Positions 24,212 through 38,700 of a DNA stretch of 64,000 nucleotides are shown piece after piece. The notes under the pieces were generated by a model. That model was not told where the DNA came from, ran no database searches, and saw nothing but the letters and a program-made list of their open reading frames with translations. Both the position numbers and the translations under genes were made by a program. This DNA is from Perognathus longimembris pacificus (taxonomy: Eukaryota; Chordata; Mammalia; Rodentia; Heteromyidae), in assembly GCF_023159225.1 (NCBI RefSeq), contig NC_063181.1, forward strand, positions 23,524,073 to 23,588,072, in the 5' to 3' direction. Each line of letters starts with the position of its first letter. Positions within the stretch are counted from its first letter, which is position 1.

Positions 24212-27200
24212 TTGGCCATGGAGCTTGAACTATGGGTTTGGGCACTGTCACTGAGTTCTTTTTGCTCAAGGCTAGCATTCTACCACTTTGAAGTATAGTT
24301 CTACTTCCAGTTTTCTGGTGGTAAACTGGAGGTGAGGGGTCTCATGGACTTTCCTGCATGGGCTGTCTTTGAACTGTGGTCCTCAGATTTCACCCTCCTG
24401 AATAGCTAGGATTACTGGTGTGAGCCACCAGTACCCAGTTTCTACCTGCATTTTTTTGGTCACCATAGAACCTTTTAATTTTTGGTACTGTTCCTGGGGC
24501 TTGAACTCAGGTACTTGGGCATTGCCCCTGAGTTCATATGCTCAAAGCTAGCACTCTACTGCTTGACCTATAGCTTCATTTCCAGTGACTAATTAGAGAT
24601 AAGAGTGTCAGAACTTTCCTGCCCAGGCTGGCTTTGAATCTTAATCATCAGACCTTAGTCTCCTTAGTAGCTAGTATTATAGACATGAGCCACCAGCACC
24701 TGGCAGTAAAACCTTTTTGAGCATGTCCAAACCCTGATTTTATACTTTATTATTGTAATGCTGCAGTTGTTAGCAGGCTTGCCTCCTTTGTTTGGCTGAG
24801 AGACGGTGGGTCAACTGTTTGGAAACCATGAATGTGGGAACATCTGTCTAGAGCATCTGTCTCAGGTTATTTCATGCTATGTCCATCACCACTGTTATTG
24901 TCCTCCTCAGTCAAACCAGATATAGCAGTGTTTCCTGATAGATTATTTTCGCTCATTGGAATGGCAAAATAACACTTTTTATTAAGATACTTAATTTAAA
25001 AAGAAAGCTTTTAATTTCTTGAGAAAAATATATTTTAGAAAGAGCAATGTAAAATTTATTGCTGTGTAATTCCTATTTTTTTGGCTTTGGGGATAGAATA
25101 TCTCCTACTACTAAACTTCACACTCATCCACCATTAAAAGTCTATGCCCAAGATTACAAATAGGTGAAATGTAGTGAAATTTGGATGAGAAAAATTTTAG
25201 TCAATTTTATTAAGTCCTTATTGTTGTTGATCAAGCTGAAAGAGAGCATTGCAAGTATGAAAGATAAATGTATCAGGTGCTGTTGGCTCACTACCATAAT
25301 CGTAGCTACTTAGGAACTTGAAATCTGAAGATCACAATTTGAAACCAGCCTGGGCAGAAAAGTCTGTGAGACTCTTATCCCCAACTAACTAACTTAAGCC
25401 ATAAGTAGAGCTGTGGCTCAAGTGGTAGAGCACTAGCCTTGACAGTGCCTAGGCCTTAAGTTCAAGCCTCACTATTGGCTTAAAAAAAAAATAACACAAA
25501 CAAGACAAAAGCATTGACCAGCTTATTGAGAGCCTCCCCCAAGTTTGTGATCCAGGACAACTTTTAATTTTGTAAAACAGGAAAGCAAAAGGCTTTTTGG
25601 TTAAGTTATTTGTACTCCATCTCAAACACATGGCTAGCTAGTGACACACTATCACTAATAACAGTGTTCAGCTTTCATTCTCAGTATTTACTTACATTTT
25701 GTTACAAATTATCACTTTTAGGAGTGGTGATGAATTTAGAAAAGTCACCCACAGTCTCCCCTGTTTCTAATCTTGGGCATAGATTTAAAAGAACAACAGT
25801 CAAGTATAAGACTTTGTAACCATTGAATAGGATTAAAGTAATTAATGAATGTGCAACTCAAAATATAATACTTTAAGAATAAAACAAATCATAGCAGTCT
25901 CTCAAATGACAAGAAATATGCTGAGAATACAAGTTATTACAAATGAGGATTGCCTCTCCACTAGACATGAAAGGTGTCCTTGTACTTCCACGTTATTTAA
26001 AATTTAGCTTCAGCTAGGTGTGCACCTACCTACCAGGTAGGCTCCATGGGAGAATCATGCAGTCAAAGCCAGTTCAGCATATTTAACAGTATTCAAGGGG
26101 AGCTTGGGCTACTTGAACCTTAATCAAAAACAAAAACACAGCAAAATCTTCAGTGTCTGAGTTCTTTCAGTTATGATTTACTTAAGGTATTGAAGGAGAA
26201 AGAACAATGATAATTTGCAACACCAAGGTGTGCAGTAGATGCAGTTTATTCTTCTAGGTTATTCACAAATAAATTTGTATTGTTTTGTGTTTGGTTAGAA
26301 AATAGTTCAGCAGTCTTAGTAGAATGAAGAATTATATTATTTGATCTACATTCCCTAACAAAAGACATAAGAAAAAAAAAGGACATGAGAGGAAGACTTG
26401 GTTAATACAAGAACTGATATTTATTAGGCAATCCTAGTAACTTTAAATAATTTAAATTCATAGCACATTAGTGTTGTTGTTTTAAAGCATACTTTGAGGG
26501 CAGTAAACTAACACTGCATCACATTTATGGATTTTGTAATATTTCATTTCCTCTATAATGATTTTGGCCTCCTTCTATTTGAAGGATGCTAAACTACAAG
26601 CTAAATAATAATATACTTAAAAAGAAATCCTTCATTGACATTGTATTGTTGTTAAAGAGTTACTTAGTGTCTTCTTGCTTGCTTAAGCCACCATATTAGT
26701 CTCTTCCTTACACACTTTATATCCATCACACTCGTGACAGTTTATAAAGCGAAATGGAATTAGCAGCTCCTTGGAGGGAATGTACTGTCTGAACAGATAA
26801 GAATAACAAGAAAATAATCATTGGTGAATGATCAATTTTGAATTGGACAAATAAATAAGCAGAGATTTAAAAATTGAAAACACCAAGTAAGGGCAATTGT
26901 CTTAGATTAAAACTGTATTATTATGGGAATTATTAATCAGAATATTATAATTCACACAGAGAATATTATAATTATTATTTCCATCATATCCCTCAACAAT
27001 TTTGTTCTTTCATTTTTCTTCCATTTCAATGGATTATTTTGCTGACAATTTAAGATAATATATTACTTAATCTAAATATTATATTTCCACAAGTAAGTAT
27101 ATATAAAAAACATAACCATTATACCATTATCTTTTTTTTTTTTAATGTTAGGTCAAATTCTTTGGTACTGTCCACAAATTCTGTCAACTTCTTTGTGTCA

Positions 27201-30200
27201 CAATGTATTTCTGTTTTACCATTGTGGTTGATAGTGGTGGTTTATTTGAATCAGGGCTCAGATATAGTCTGCACATGGCAATTGGTAGATATATTTCTAA
27301 CATCTTATTTTTAATCTTCATCCTTTTCTTTGTAACTGTTCGGAATAATCAAGTCATTTATAGAGGTCCTCACTATCTTAGTTGTGTTTCTTACATTCCA
27401 GGAGTAGGCATGAACAAATGTCTTTAGCTTCTATATTTTCTTTCAGTTGCCAGTTGTAGCTAGGGAATTAATGAGGCCAAGGTTTTCTGGGGAGGGCGGA
27501 AAATTTAGAGAGAATTTGTCACAGATGATGTCTACATCTTCAAGAAGCACACACTGTCACATTTTTGTTTCTTTTTCATTCTGGAAGTATCATCAGGGAT
27601 TACAAAGTATATGCTCATGGGCTTAAACATAGTTGACATTTTAGTCCTGAAGTTATGTTTCTTATTTGTCATCGTATCATACTATTCTGTGAAAGTATGT
27701 CTGATTTTACTGGTGCTCCCCTATGGCCTTTGATCTCAATATCTTTATCATTTTCTTTTATTCTACTTTACAAAGATGTCCTTGGCATTTTTCACTAGAC
27801 CCCCCATGACAAACATTTCTCCAAGAATCAATGATTTCTTTAGTGAGAAGTGGTGTTTATGTACATAATTATTTGTTATAGCCAGATGAGCAATAGTACA
27901 TGAGCCTTTATCATAATATATTCAAATGCATAATTTCTCAGTAATTACAACAGTGTGATACGGACACAAACATAGGTATATCAATGGATAGTTTTAAAGG
28001 ACAAGATGATTGAATACAAAAAGAAAAAGATCATGATCTGTAATGCATCATTAAAATATAGATCCCAAGCACAAGGGGTGGTGGCACACATCCATAATCC
28101 CGGGTGTATCAGGAGGGTCACTCTTTGAGGCCAGTTCAGACAAAAACTTACCGAGACTTCATCTCTATAGTTACCACCTAGTGGTATGCTCCTGTAATCC
28201 CGGCTATACAAGAAGCAAAGATAGAAATATTGTGGTCCAAGGCCAGCCCCAGTCAAAAAGCAGGACCCTGTGAAAAATAATGAACAAAAATAGTCTAGAG
28301 GCAAGATGTAAGTAGAGCACCTGGCTTGTTAGCATGAGTTCTTGAGTACAGCCCCCAATACTACCCCTCCTCCCCCCAAAAAAGGCAAGATAAGGATTAC
28401 CTTTAGGGTGAAGGGAAGAATAATTTGGAGGGATGCAAGAATAGCTTATTGGAATATGTATTTTGTGAACCATTGTTCAATACATGGTATTGTGACTTTG
28501 GTATTGTGACACTGAATTGAGTATTTCTTTTATTTTTTCTTTTCAATATGTGTGTTATACTTCCAGGTTAAAAAAAAAACTTAGAATTTACTTACTTAGG
28601 AAATGGATTAAAGGTACATAAAAACTCTTTGCTAAAATTGGTAAAACTTTGAAAAACAGAACTTTTTCATAGCCTCAAAGTAATCTCTGAGTATGTGTTA
28701 TTAAAACACTGGTGGTTTTTAACATATCCACTAATTTTTTGGCATTCCTTTCTTGTTCTTCAACAGTCACTTTCTAATGCAGTGTTTGGAAAGAGAAAAA
28801 TAGTGAACTACTAAAGAAACTTGGTAAACCTCAGTATAACCAATTGATTGAGGTTTGATCACCAATTCTGTTGATATACATACTCTGGTAACATTTGAGA
28901 AGATCACAGCCCCTCTGTGGTATTTTGCCTATAACCCATAATCTCAAATGTGATTGTGAATGAGCAAATTTAAATTGAGGCATTATTTATAGACATCCAA
29001 CCAGTATTCTTCAAAATTGAGTCAGTTATTAGTAAGTCATAACACAGATTGAAGAGACTGAAGAGATTTGAAGGCAGAGTACAACATCACATTCTACCAG
29101 GTTGGATCCTACATCTAGGAGGGAAAATAGTGAAGAGATTGGAAAAGGCCAGGAAGTATAACTCTGGAGCCTTAGTGCTAATGTTTAATGCTTAGAGGTA
29201 AAGACAATGCCTTAAGTGCATTCTACCAGAAAATATGGAACTCTTAAAATTAAGGAAGAAAATTTGACGAAAGAACAGAACAGATCCAAAGAGGCTAGAA
29301 AGGAAACAACACAAAGTACAAACTACCAGGCAAGAATGAAGCCCTGAGTTATTAAACCTCATTAAGGTGTGGTCTCCCCTCCCCTGAAAGAAAATCCATA
29401 TAAGAGTAAAAGTCACTGAAATAGGAAACATGACTATTACAGAGAGGATCAAGGTAAGTAAAATTTGGTTCTTTCAAAAGAAAATAAAATTGATATGCAT
29501 CTGTCAGGATCAGCTGACTCAAAAGTGAGAAAAAATGTCTCCCTCCCCCCGTAAACCTAGCTACTCAAGAGACCATGGTTTGAAGCCAGCCTGGTCAGGA
29601 AACGCCCATGAGAATATTTCCAATAATCACAGAAAAAAAGCCAGAAGTGGCACCGTGGCTCATGTGATAGAGTGCAGGCCATGAACAAAATGAGCTCAGG
29701 GATAGCACCCAGGCCCCGAGTTCAAGCCCCAGGACTGGCAAAAGGAAAGAGAGTATTTTGAGAAAATTCAGATTATATTTAAACTTTGAGATAGGATTTT
29801 TAAAAGGTCCAAATGTCATTGACCAAAAATGACTCAAGATGAAGGGAAAGTCTGAAGAGTTATAACCTTGACACCATTTAATGCTGATAAGTTTGTACAA
29901 TAAAACAAAACATAAGCCATCCATGTAAGTACAATGTAAACAATATAAGCTCAAAAAGTAACTGCAGGTGAGAAGACAGATGGTGAGGAAGTTGATCTGG
30001 GTGGTTCTACCACCAATTATTCAGAATTAGATGAAAGGGTGTGGGTATCTAATGTGAAGCCAAATGTGCCCATGATCCAGGGACCAAAGAGGGGAAATAA
30101 GTCATAATCTATACATTTTGCCCATTTCAAATGTACAGTCTAATAGCTTTTTAGTGCAGTTGTAGATACTTCTCACAATCTATTTTAGAACCTTTCTGCC

Positions 30201-32689
30201 TCTTGAAGAGAGCCCCGTGCCCATCAGCAATTTCTTCTCATTCTGCATACTTCTTTTTCTCTATCCCTGCAAAACTCTATGCAACTACTATTTTATTTTC
30301 TGCCTCTCTAGATTTACCTGCTCTGGACATTACCTTCAAGGCCACTGTTTTCTCTGTTCTCTATTCACTGCGCATTGCGCTTGGAAAGCTCACCCAGGTG
30401 GCAGCAGGTGTCAAGACTCATTCCTTTGTTGTGTTCAATAACATTTCATTTATCCTTTCATCATTGAGTGGAAATTTGGGTTATTTTCTTTAAATATTAT
30501 AAGTAGTACTGTCATGAAATACATATATACATGAGTTTGTGGATATGCATTTTCCTTTCTTTGGGTATTTTGTAGGTGTGAAACTGCTAATCATATGATG
30601 ACTTATTGGTTTATTTTATTCATTTGCAGAGATCTGGCATTCATTTTCCACTTTATTCCCTACTACTTATACCTTGAGACAATAAATTTCATTTGTTTTT
30701 CACATAATTTTTATTGCCTTTGTTTCATTAAAAAAACCTGCCTCTTAAGTAATTGTGCAAAGGAGTTTCAGTTTAATCAGTTTATAAACACAATGCATCT
30801 TAATCAATTTTACCTCTTCTATCATTCTTCCCCCATCCCTCCCAACCTTGCCCATACCTTCAGTTGTTCTACTTTTGTTAAAAGTTGTAAGAATTATTCA
30901 ACCCCTTGCTTCCATCTAATTAATCATGATAAATGGTTCTAGCAGCATCTGAGATGCTAGTTTCCTCTGTTCTTTAAAGAAGCTAACAAAAAGAATTGGA
31001 TTATTAATTTGCTGACTATCTGGAGTTGGTTTCTCACTTTCTCTAAAGGTAGCCTGACACATAGGGCAGAATGGTGAGGGTTTTAGGGGACAGAAGTGGT
31101 AGTCAGGAGAGAAAGTGCCAGAACAAGCACGCTGACAGTTGCCCTTTATTGGCTTGTGTAAGGAGCTTCCTGCAGGACAGAGGAGAGAATGGTGAAAAGA
31201 GAAGGTAGTCATTAATAAAATACCATTTTGCTCATTATAGCTTTAATGTTGCAGGGTTCACCTTAAGGGCAGACTTTCAAAACCTGCCTGTCTCATGATC
31301 CTTCTAAGGTCTACAGATTTTGGAATTCACTTTTCTTCAATGTCACCATCTTTTTTCCTCTTCTTTTAAAATAAAACATAACTGCACTAGGATTGTACAA
31401 GGTGATGAGAAGCTGTATGATTTCCAGTCATACTTATCACATTTAATCACAGCATTTTCCTAGTTTTCAGAAATAACTTTGAAATCAATTTAAAATGTCA
31501 GTTGCTTTAGCATAGTCAGTATAGAAAGCAAGAAATGTGCAAAAGCTGAGGGTTTCTTCCCTCCAATTTAGTACTCTGGGTTGTGAGATTTGATTGCATA
31601 GACATATATATAAAATTAGATGATGACTTCAGCTGTAGAAAGTTCAGTACATAAAGTCCAGCCTCTAGGGCTTGGAGGGATCTGTTCATGTCTTAGTTCT
31701 GGTGGAACATAGGAATAATGAAGCTCTGCGGGTAGAACAAAAGGCCATAGGTTTTATTTAAGTCATTTTGCTCAGTTCCACTTTGTCTTTCACATGTATT
31801 ATTGTGCCATTAATATCTAAAATGTTTGTGAGTACATTTTTAAAGCATTCTCCTGGATTCTAGGCTAGTATCTGCTTCTTTATAGCAGTATAACCTTCTC
31901 TTCCCAGATTCCTCGTCCAGAAAATAAGATTTAAATTTGAGTCTGGCTGGGCACCTGTGGCTCAGGCCTGTAATCCTAGTTACTCAGAAGGCTGAGATCT
32001 AGGTGTGGGCTCTCTCGACTTCCCCTCGCTTGGGGGGAGGAAGGGGCTTGTCCGCCCCTTCCCGGGTGGCCCTTTATCGCTCTCACGTGGGAGCGATGGC
32101 CACAGGTAGCCTCGTCTCTCTCTCGACTTCCCCTCGCTTGTCCGCCCCTTCCCGGGTGGTCCATGATCGCTCACGAGGGAGCGATGGCCACGGGTAGCCT
32201 CGGTGGCGTGTGGTCGCAGGGTGCCCCAAAGCCGCCAAGAACGACACGGACACGTGGGCCCCTGGAGAAAACCATTAGGGCTTCTGTTTATTCAAATGAG
32301 GAGCCTCCCAGATATACCCTAAAGGCGGGCACAAGAGAGGGGCCCCTGATTGGTCCCAAGGAGCTGTCCCTTAAGTGATGTCAGACTTCCTTCTCTTCCC
32401 CTTAAAGACAGGAAGGGGAGGGACAGGCTGAGGTCAGCTGTGGCCCCTTAAAGGTGCAGCTGACCCCAACACTAGGGATCATAGTTCAAAGCCAGCCCAG
32501 GCAGGAAAGTCTGTAAAACTGTTATTCCCACTAAAAACTACCAAAAAAAACCAACCCTTGGAAGTAGAGCTGTGGCTCAAGTGGTAGTGTGCTAGCAAAA
32601 GAAGCTCAGGGACAATGCCCTGGCCCTGAGCTCAAGTTCCAGGACTGGCACCCAGATACATAGACAGACAGACAGAGGATGGATGGATG

Positions 32690-32752
<63 letters not shown>

Positions 32753-35700
32753 CTGTGCCTGTCTAATTGAGTAATTGTGAAGATTGAGAATGGGTATTTA
32801 TTTACATTTAGCACAGTGCTTGTAATACATAGAAGTTATTCATGAGCATTACTTTTCATTATTGCTTTCTAGTAGAGTCTATCTTGTTCTTAGGTTTGCA
32901 AGTCAGCATTAGCTACATCCTCTGGTTGCTTTGTTTTGTCATTCTGTGTCCTTCATTTGAGGGTGGCTTGAAGAATGGGAGAGTAGAAACAGTGATCCTC
33001 TGCTAACTAGTGATGTCACTTGGCTCCAGAGAAGAAAAGTTGTTGACTGCTAGTGAAGACCAGGCTGAACATCATTACATATTCTATTGTGTGTGCTTGT
33101 GTGTGCGTGTGTGCATACGCGTGCACTTATTTGTGTATGTGTACTGGGGCTTGAACTTGACTTGGGTGCTGTCCCTGAGCTTTTTTGTTCAAGGCTAGAG
33201 TTCCACCAGTTGAGCCACAGCTGTACTTGTGGCCTTTTGGGTAGTCAGTTGGAGATAAGAGTCTCATGGACTTCTGCCTAAACTAGCTTCAAGTCTCAAT
33301 CCTTAGATCTCAGCCTCCTGAGTAGTTAGAATTACAGGTGTGAGCCACCAGCACCTGGCTTCTACTTGCTCTTAAGGTCTTCCTGAATTTGGTCCCACTG
33401 AGAAAGCACTTTCATCTACCTATCTTCCAAGCTAGACTCCTGAGTGATCCTTGGCACCACTTCTTCACCTACACCTGGACTCCACCACCAGTCCTGTACA
33501 TTTCTAACCCTCCGTGGCTCTGCTCTCTGTAACACTTACCCAGCCTGTTGCCTCAGCCCCACTAACTCTGCCACCAGAGCTGTCACAGTGGTCACTGAAA
33601 GTCTAAAAAGTGCAAGTCCCTCCTTGTTAAGGCTCCTAGCTAAGATTTAGACATTTCTAATATAGCTTCTTTTCAGTCCAGCTCATGCTGCCCATCCCTT
33701 CTGGAATTCAGCACCAGCAGATTCTTTACATTCCAGATATTTGCTGTTTCCTACCCTTTCTCTTTTTGCACTCGCCCTAAGGGAGCCCTTCCTCTCTGGG
33801 AAGACCTGACTTGTAGTGCAGAATCCATAAATACTTGTGGAATGAGTGAAACGAATAGAAAACAAAAGTTGAAAAACACACTAAAGTACTAAACAACAGA
33901 ACTTCTTTATTAAACTGTAAACTTAATATGTGGAAATAAATTCCCAGCCCTCATGCAAAAACCTTTATTAGTTTGTGACTAAACCCGGCATGCACTATTT
34001 TTCTAACCTGTCAAATTTTAGAATTGTCATTACCAAAAAGTATATTAGACAGATGGGAAAAAAATCTGTTGAGAAAGAAGTATTTGATGATCACCTACTG
34101 TTTGCCTGGTGCTGCTCTAGATACTTGGGATATGAGAGAGTGTTGTAGCCTATTTCCCCATAGTGGAAGGGTGATAAACAAGTACACAGAAGATTTCAGC
34201 TCTTGAAATGTACTCTGAAGTAAATGTAACAGATTAATGGCATGGGGAGGGTAGTTAGAGAAGTCCTAATGGAAAGGTGACACTTGAACTGACTCTAGAG
34301 TGACATGGAAGGTCCCAAAGCCCAGGGCAGTGGGGACAGCATAAGCAAGAGCACTAAGGCCAGTGTTAGCCAAGCCAGTGGTCCTAGGGTATAGTGAATG
34401 AAGCAGAAAGGGGTTCAAGCTTTTTGAGTTGGTGATGCTCTGGTTTGAAGTTCTGATTTTGCCTCTTATTGTCTGTTTCCACAAAACAAGGGCCATGATG
34501 ATGTCCACTGCATTGGAATGGTGCTAAATACAGCCATGATACTAATCATGCATCACTGATAACTTACACATAATTAATAGACTTTTCCATAGAGTTTACG
34601 TGAAGGACATACTGGTAAAAATGAATGCTACTGAAAGTATTGGCTCTGTGTGTTTAATAGCTTACTAATTTATCATCTTATAATACAGTGTATTACTGCT
34701 AGTCATTTGCAAGCATTAACATATGCATTGATTTCTTCCAAAAGGTTAAAAAGCTGAAGAGAGAACTCTCCCAGATGAAGCAAGAACTACTCTATAAAGA
34801 ACAAGGGTTTGAAACATTGCAACAGTGAGTATTAAAAATACTGAAATTGACTTTACAGTAATTCAAAGCTCCCCAACTTAATAAAAAGAAAATAGAAGTA
34901 CTGATTAAATAAAAGGTATCTCTAAGAAATGTAACATTAAAAAGTATATTTTAAAAAAAGCAATCAGCTAACAACAGCAGCAACAACAACAATAAACTTA
35001 ATCCTCTCTAAGTTGGCAGCTGCCCTGAGCTCTCCTAGAGGTACAGTCTCCCCGTTAGTCCCACAGACCTCAAATCCAACCTGACTGATCTGAAAGGAGC
35101 ACGAACTCTACAAAGGAGCTTGCCCTGCCACATTTCCACATTGCTTCTCACTTTGCATTTTACTTCTGACGTTTAATGGGCCATTGGAATAGCTTTAGAC
35201 TGAGCCAGGCTAAAGGAAAATGTAGATAAGAAACGGTCGTAGGTTCTATTACCTCTCACTGTACTAGCATGTAGGACCTTATTGTTCTTTCTACTAAGGA
35301 GGCCCACCTTAAACAAACTGTAACAGGTGAGCCTGGCTTTCTGTCTTCCATTCCACAGCCTAGAAATCTCATGGAAAGGAACTGTGGTTTTCATAGCTAC
35401 ATGGCCACTGAGATGATCAAAGGTTTTGTCCTCTGCCTTTATGTCCCTTTGCATGGTACTGGACTGGGTGCTACCTACCACTCGTGGTACAGTATTTCTA
35501 TGGTTTTCCCTCAGGAGTTTCATGCTCAACCAGGTTTTCCAGAGTCTTCCTCACCAGTGCCTCAGGAAGGCAAAACTGTTCCCAGTAGTCACCTCTCTGG
35601 AAAGCATCTAGCTCTGTTGCTTTTGTCTGTGAGATCCTACTCTGCTCTCTTGTCTTGGGAAACTTGGAACAATCGAGGGCAGTAAGGCATTTCCCCCATT

Positions 35701-38700
35701 AAAGATCGTGTGCTTTTGGCCAAACACATGCTGATTGTTTTGTGTATGTCTGTGTATATGTGTGTGCGCGTGTGTGCATGTGTATGTGTGAATGGTGGCT
35801 TGTATCTTGGGATCCCCACTCACTGGTCACTACTGACTAGTCAGGCATGTGACTGTCCTTTCAGAGGGTTGCTTTTTATGGCTCAGTTTCTTTTTTGACT
35901 CCTCCATAAAAATCAGTAGGCTGATATTCTTTCAGATGTTTCTATCCTAGTGTTTCTCAAATGTAGCCAAGTATTAGGATTATCTGAGGAGCTCTCAACA
36001 ATACCTGTTTCTGATGTCCACACCAGGCCAGGCATATTTTATGAGATCCTGGTGGGTCTTAAATGTAGCCGAGTTCTAAGGAAAAGTGCTGCTGAGCAGT
36101 GCCTTGGAAGACCCCCAGGCCTCCATGACCTAAATATGCTAGAGCAGTTGTGTAGCGGTATTTTAAAGCAAGACTTCCGGGTAGGGATGGGGAAAGAGAA
36201 CAAACGTTACAGAGTGCCACAAAATGTTTGACTATACCATATGTTCAACATTTTTAAGGCACATGAAATTATAACCCATCGTACCACCCAGGTTTAAAGG
36301 TTAGCCAAACTCCTTGCTTTTGTGGTGTGGATGTAACAATGCTGTATTGTTTCAAAGCAGTTTGCTTGTAAGCATTTTTATAGGAATCTAAGGCATTTTT
36401 AAGGATCTGTCAATAACATTCCACAAGAAAACAATAGACATTTGTTGTAGAAATTCAGGCACTCATGGACTGATTCTAATTCTTTCAACCCAAAGCAAAA
36501 AGATATGATATCTACTAGCAGACCTGTCCTGTTGATCTTAACTATAGACAAAATAAAGCTGTTCTCACTCAGCTGTTAACCGCCATACTACTGAAATCTT
36601 GATGATAAGTGATTGGACTCAGAAACCAGGCTTCTAAAGAAACCACATTTCTGACTAGAAGGAGACTTTGTTACTATGATACAAAATTCATCTCAGGAAA
36701 AGACAGGATCTCACTGCAGGATTTTTGTAACTTATTTAAAATAAAGTAGGATATTTTTTATTGAACTGGAATTATCAGGTAATTTCACCTTGAGCTTTCA
36801 TTTTACTTGGTACAGTAGTTTTATGCTAGTTGAGCAAATACCATGTTCTTCCATGAGTTACTCATTTCACTGTGTGGTCCCAAAGTTGACTTTGGCCTAA
36901 ACAGTAACATAGCTTCTGTGTAGATAGATACCAGGAAGATGTACATTTCCATTCCACTGCCTTCGGTGTGCACTCAGAGTTGGGAACTGAAAAATAATAA
37001 GCCACTCAGCAAGCCAGAAGCCATATAAATAAACCTATGGAAATGTAGCTCTGGAGGGGAGACTTTTTCCAAAGAAGTCATGTACATGAAAATCTCTTTG
37101 AGAAGAGATGTGAGTCAAAATAATTTTAGGGTACATAGAAGCAAAAATGTTTTTAAATATCTTAAGAAAAAGGCACATATGTCGAAGGACATAAAAGCAC
37201 AGCACTTCATTTTAAAAGCCAGCAAAGGTGGTTGAGGGGGAAGCTCAGTGGTGCAGGGCTTGCCTAGTAGGTGTGTAAGGGGCCTGGGGTCCTTCCCCAG
37301 CAGGCCACCCCTCCCACCTTCCTTCCCCATCACAAAGCTAGCAAACAGTGCTTGTGTTTTCTTTTATAGTCACTTAGGTAAAAACAAAGGCATGGGGAAT
37401 GAAAAGTGGTGAGGAAAAAGGGAGAAACATGGCAATAAAGGAGAAAGAAGAACAACATTTGAAGCAGAGTGATTAAGGAGAAAGGGAAAGATGGTTGGGA
37501 GGGCTCTGTGGGCAATGCAGAGAGAGAGGGTATGTGCCTGTCTACCATTCTGGAGTCTGCATAGCCCAGCAATTTCTACCTAGCTTTGAAGCTCTCAAAT
37601 TCAGGTTAGCAGTCTGAACTAGTTCATAAAAATAGAATAATTTTTTAAAATTATTCTAGGATAAACTTTAAATAACTTTTTTTTTTTTTTGCCAGTCCTG
37701 GGGCTTGAACTCAGGGCCCGAGCACTGTCTCTGGCTTCTTGTGCTCAAGGCTAGCACTCTACCAATTGAGTCACAGTGCCACTTCCGGCTTTTTCTGTTT
37801 CTATGGTGCTGAGGAATCAAACCCATGCTTGCAAGGCAAGCACTCTACCCCTAGGCCATATTCCCAGCCCGTAAATTTTAAGACATATGTATTTAAAAGG
37901 AAATAAGAAACTACACCTTCTAAATGTTTTAAAAACATTAAAAAAAACATTTAGAATGTTTTACTTACTAATCAAAATAATGAACTTATAAATTATTTAC
38001 TGAAGGCCTACCAAGCTGCCAGCAGTGTGCTGAGTTTCATACAAGCATTATGGCATGTAAAATCAGGCGGCTCTTTGTTGGCATGTTTATCCTTGTCCTA
38101 CAGTGTTTACCCCTGACCTTTACCTTTCTCATGTGAAGATTGGAATCAGCATGTGATGAATGTGTTGAGGGTTGGGCACAGCCAGCAATGGTATCATCTA
38201 AACAAGACTGAACACAAAAGCCATATATTTGTTTGAGCTAAAAATGATTAGGCATGAGACAGCAGGCAGGAGATGGGAGAAATCTTAACTGGACTTGATT
38301 TCAAGAAAAAGGAGAAATATCAGCCTGAAAAGATGGTACTACACAGTTATGATGTAAATAGCCAACCAAACATCTCAAAAAATATAATCTCTATTGTTCA
38401 TTTAAATGTGCTGTCATTCTTTGATTCTTTTTTATTTTCTTCTTCTTTTTTTTTCTTTTAACAGAATTGATAAAAAAATGTCTGGAGGCCAGAGTGGATA
38501 TGAACTTAGTGAAGCCAAAGCCATTCTTACTGAACTGAAATCCATCAGAAAGGCCATTAGCTCAGGAGAAAAAGAAAAGCAAGATCTGATGCAGGTATGT
38601 TGCTATAAAATATCTTAAGCCAATCTACTACTTCCCTAGGCCCCACTGCAATGTAGAAATTCTCCAGCAAATCTAGTGTCCCTTTATTCTGTTCTCCCCA

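Larger units (their letters stand above)
31944..32655 (+). mobile_element. B1-ID SINE split by a solo LTR
   Basis: The left part is at 31944-32003 (ggctgggcacctgtggctca, then ggctgagatctagg). The right part is at 32472-32655 (ctagggatcatagttcaaag to ccaggactggcac). Removing the LTR and one copy of ctagg restores a normal SINE layout. The SINE is therefore older than the LTR insertion. Confidence 0.85.
20030..34744 (+). other. WWC2: WWC2 largest intron (14.7 kb)
   Basis: SINEs cluster at 21.3-25.5 kb. The middle part (25.5-31.9 kb) is AT-rich with few young insertions; only a degraded B1-like piece, a trimeric SINE, a SINE fragment and an ancient L1M piece could be named there. The 3' part holds the solo LTR nested in a SINE, a GATA array and L2-like sequence. 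I see nothing recognisable in about 22570-23460, 26140-28060, 28390-29540 and 30610-31940. Confidence 0.8.
34825..38464 (+). other. WWC2: WWC2 intron (3.6 kb)
   Basis: It contains a degraded MER/hAT-like piece near 35950-36105, an ID fragment near 37227 and a dimeric ID SINE at 37678. A TG-rich purine/pyrimidine stretch lies at about 35740-35790. The 34830-35940 and 36110-37220 stretches show nothing I recognise. Confidence 0.75.

Noticed and set aside
28204..28473. Overlapping - strand open frames of about 90-107 codons
   Set aside because: They cross the trimeric B1-B1-ID SINE.
30203..30493. Overlapping open frames of 74-96 codons
   Set aside because: They lie in an ancient L1M fragment on the opposite strand and have no own signal.
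31976..32378. Several GC-rich open frames on both strands
   Set aside because: They are shadows of the LTR; multiple frames are open because of the repeat and base composition.
32660..32752. Regular repeats that could suggest a CRISPR-like or satellite array
   Set aside because: A simple 4-base microsatellite in a mammalian intron with no spacers.
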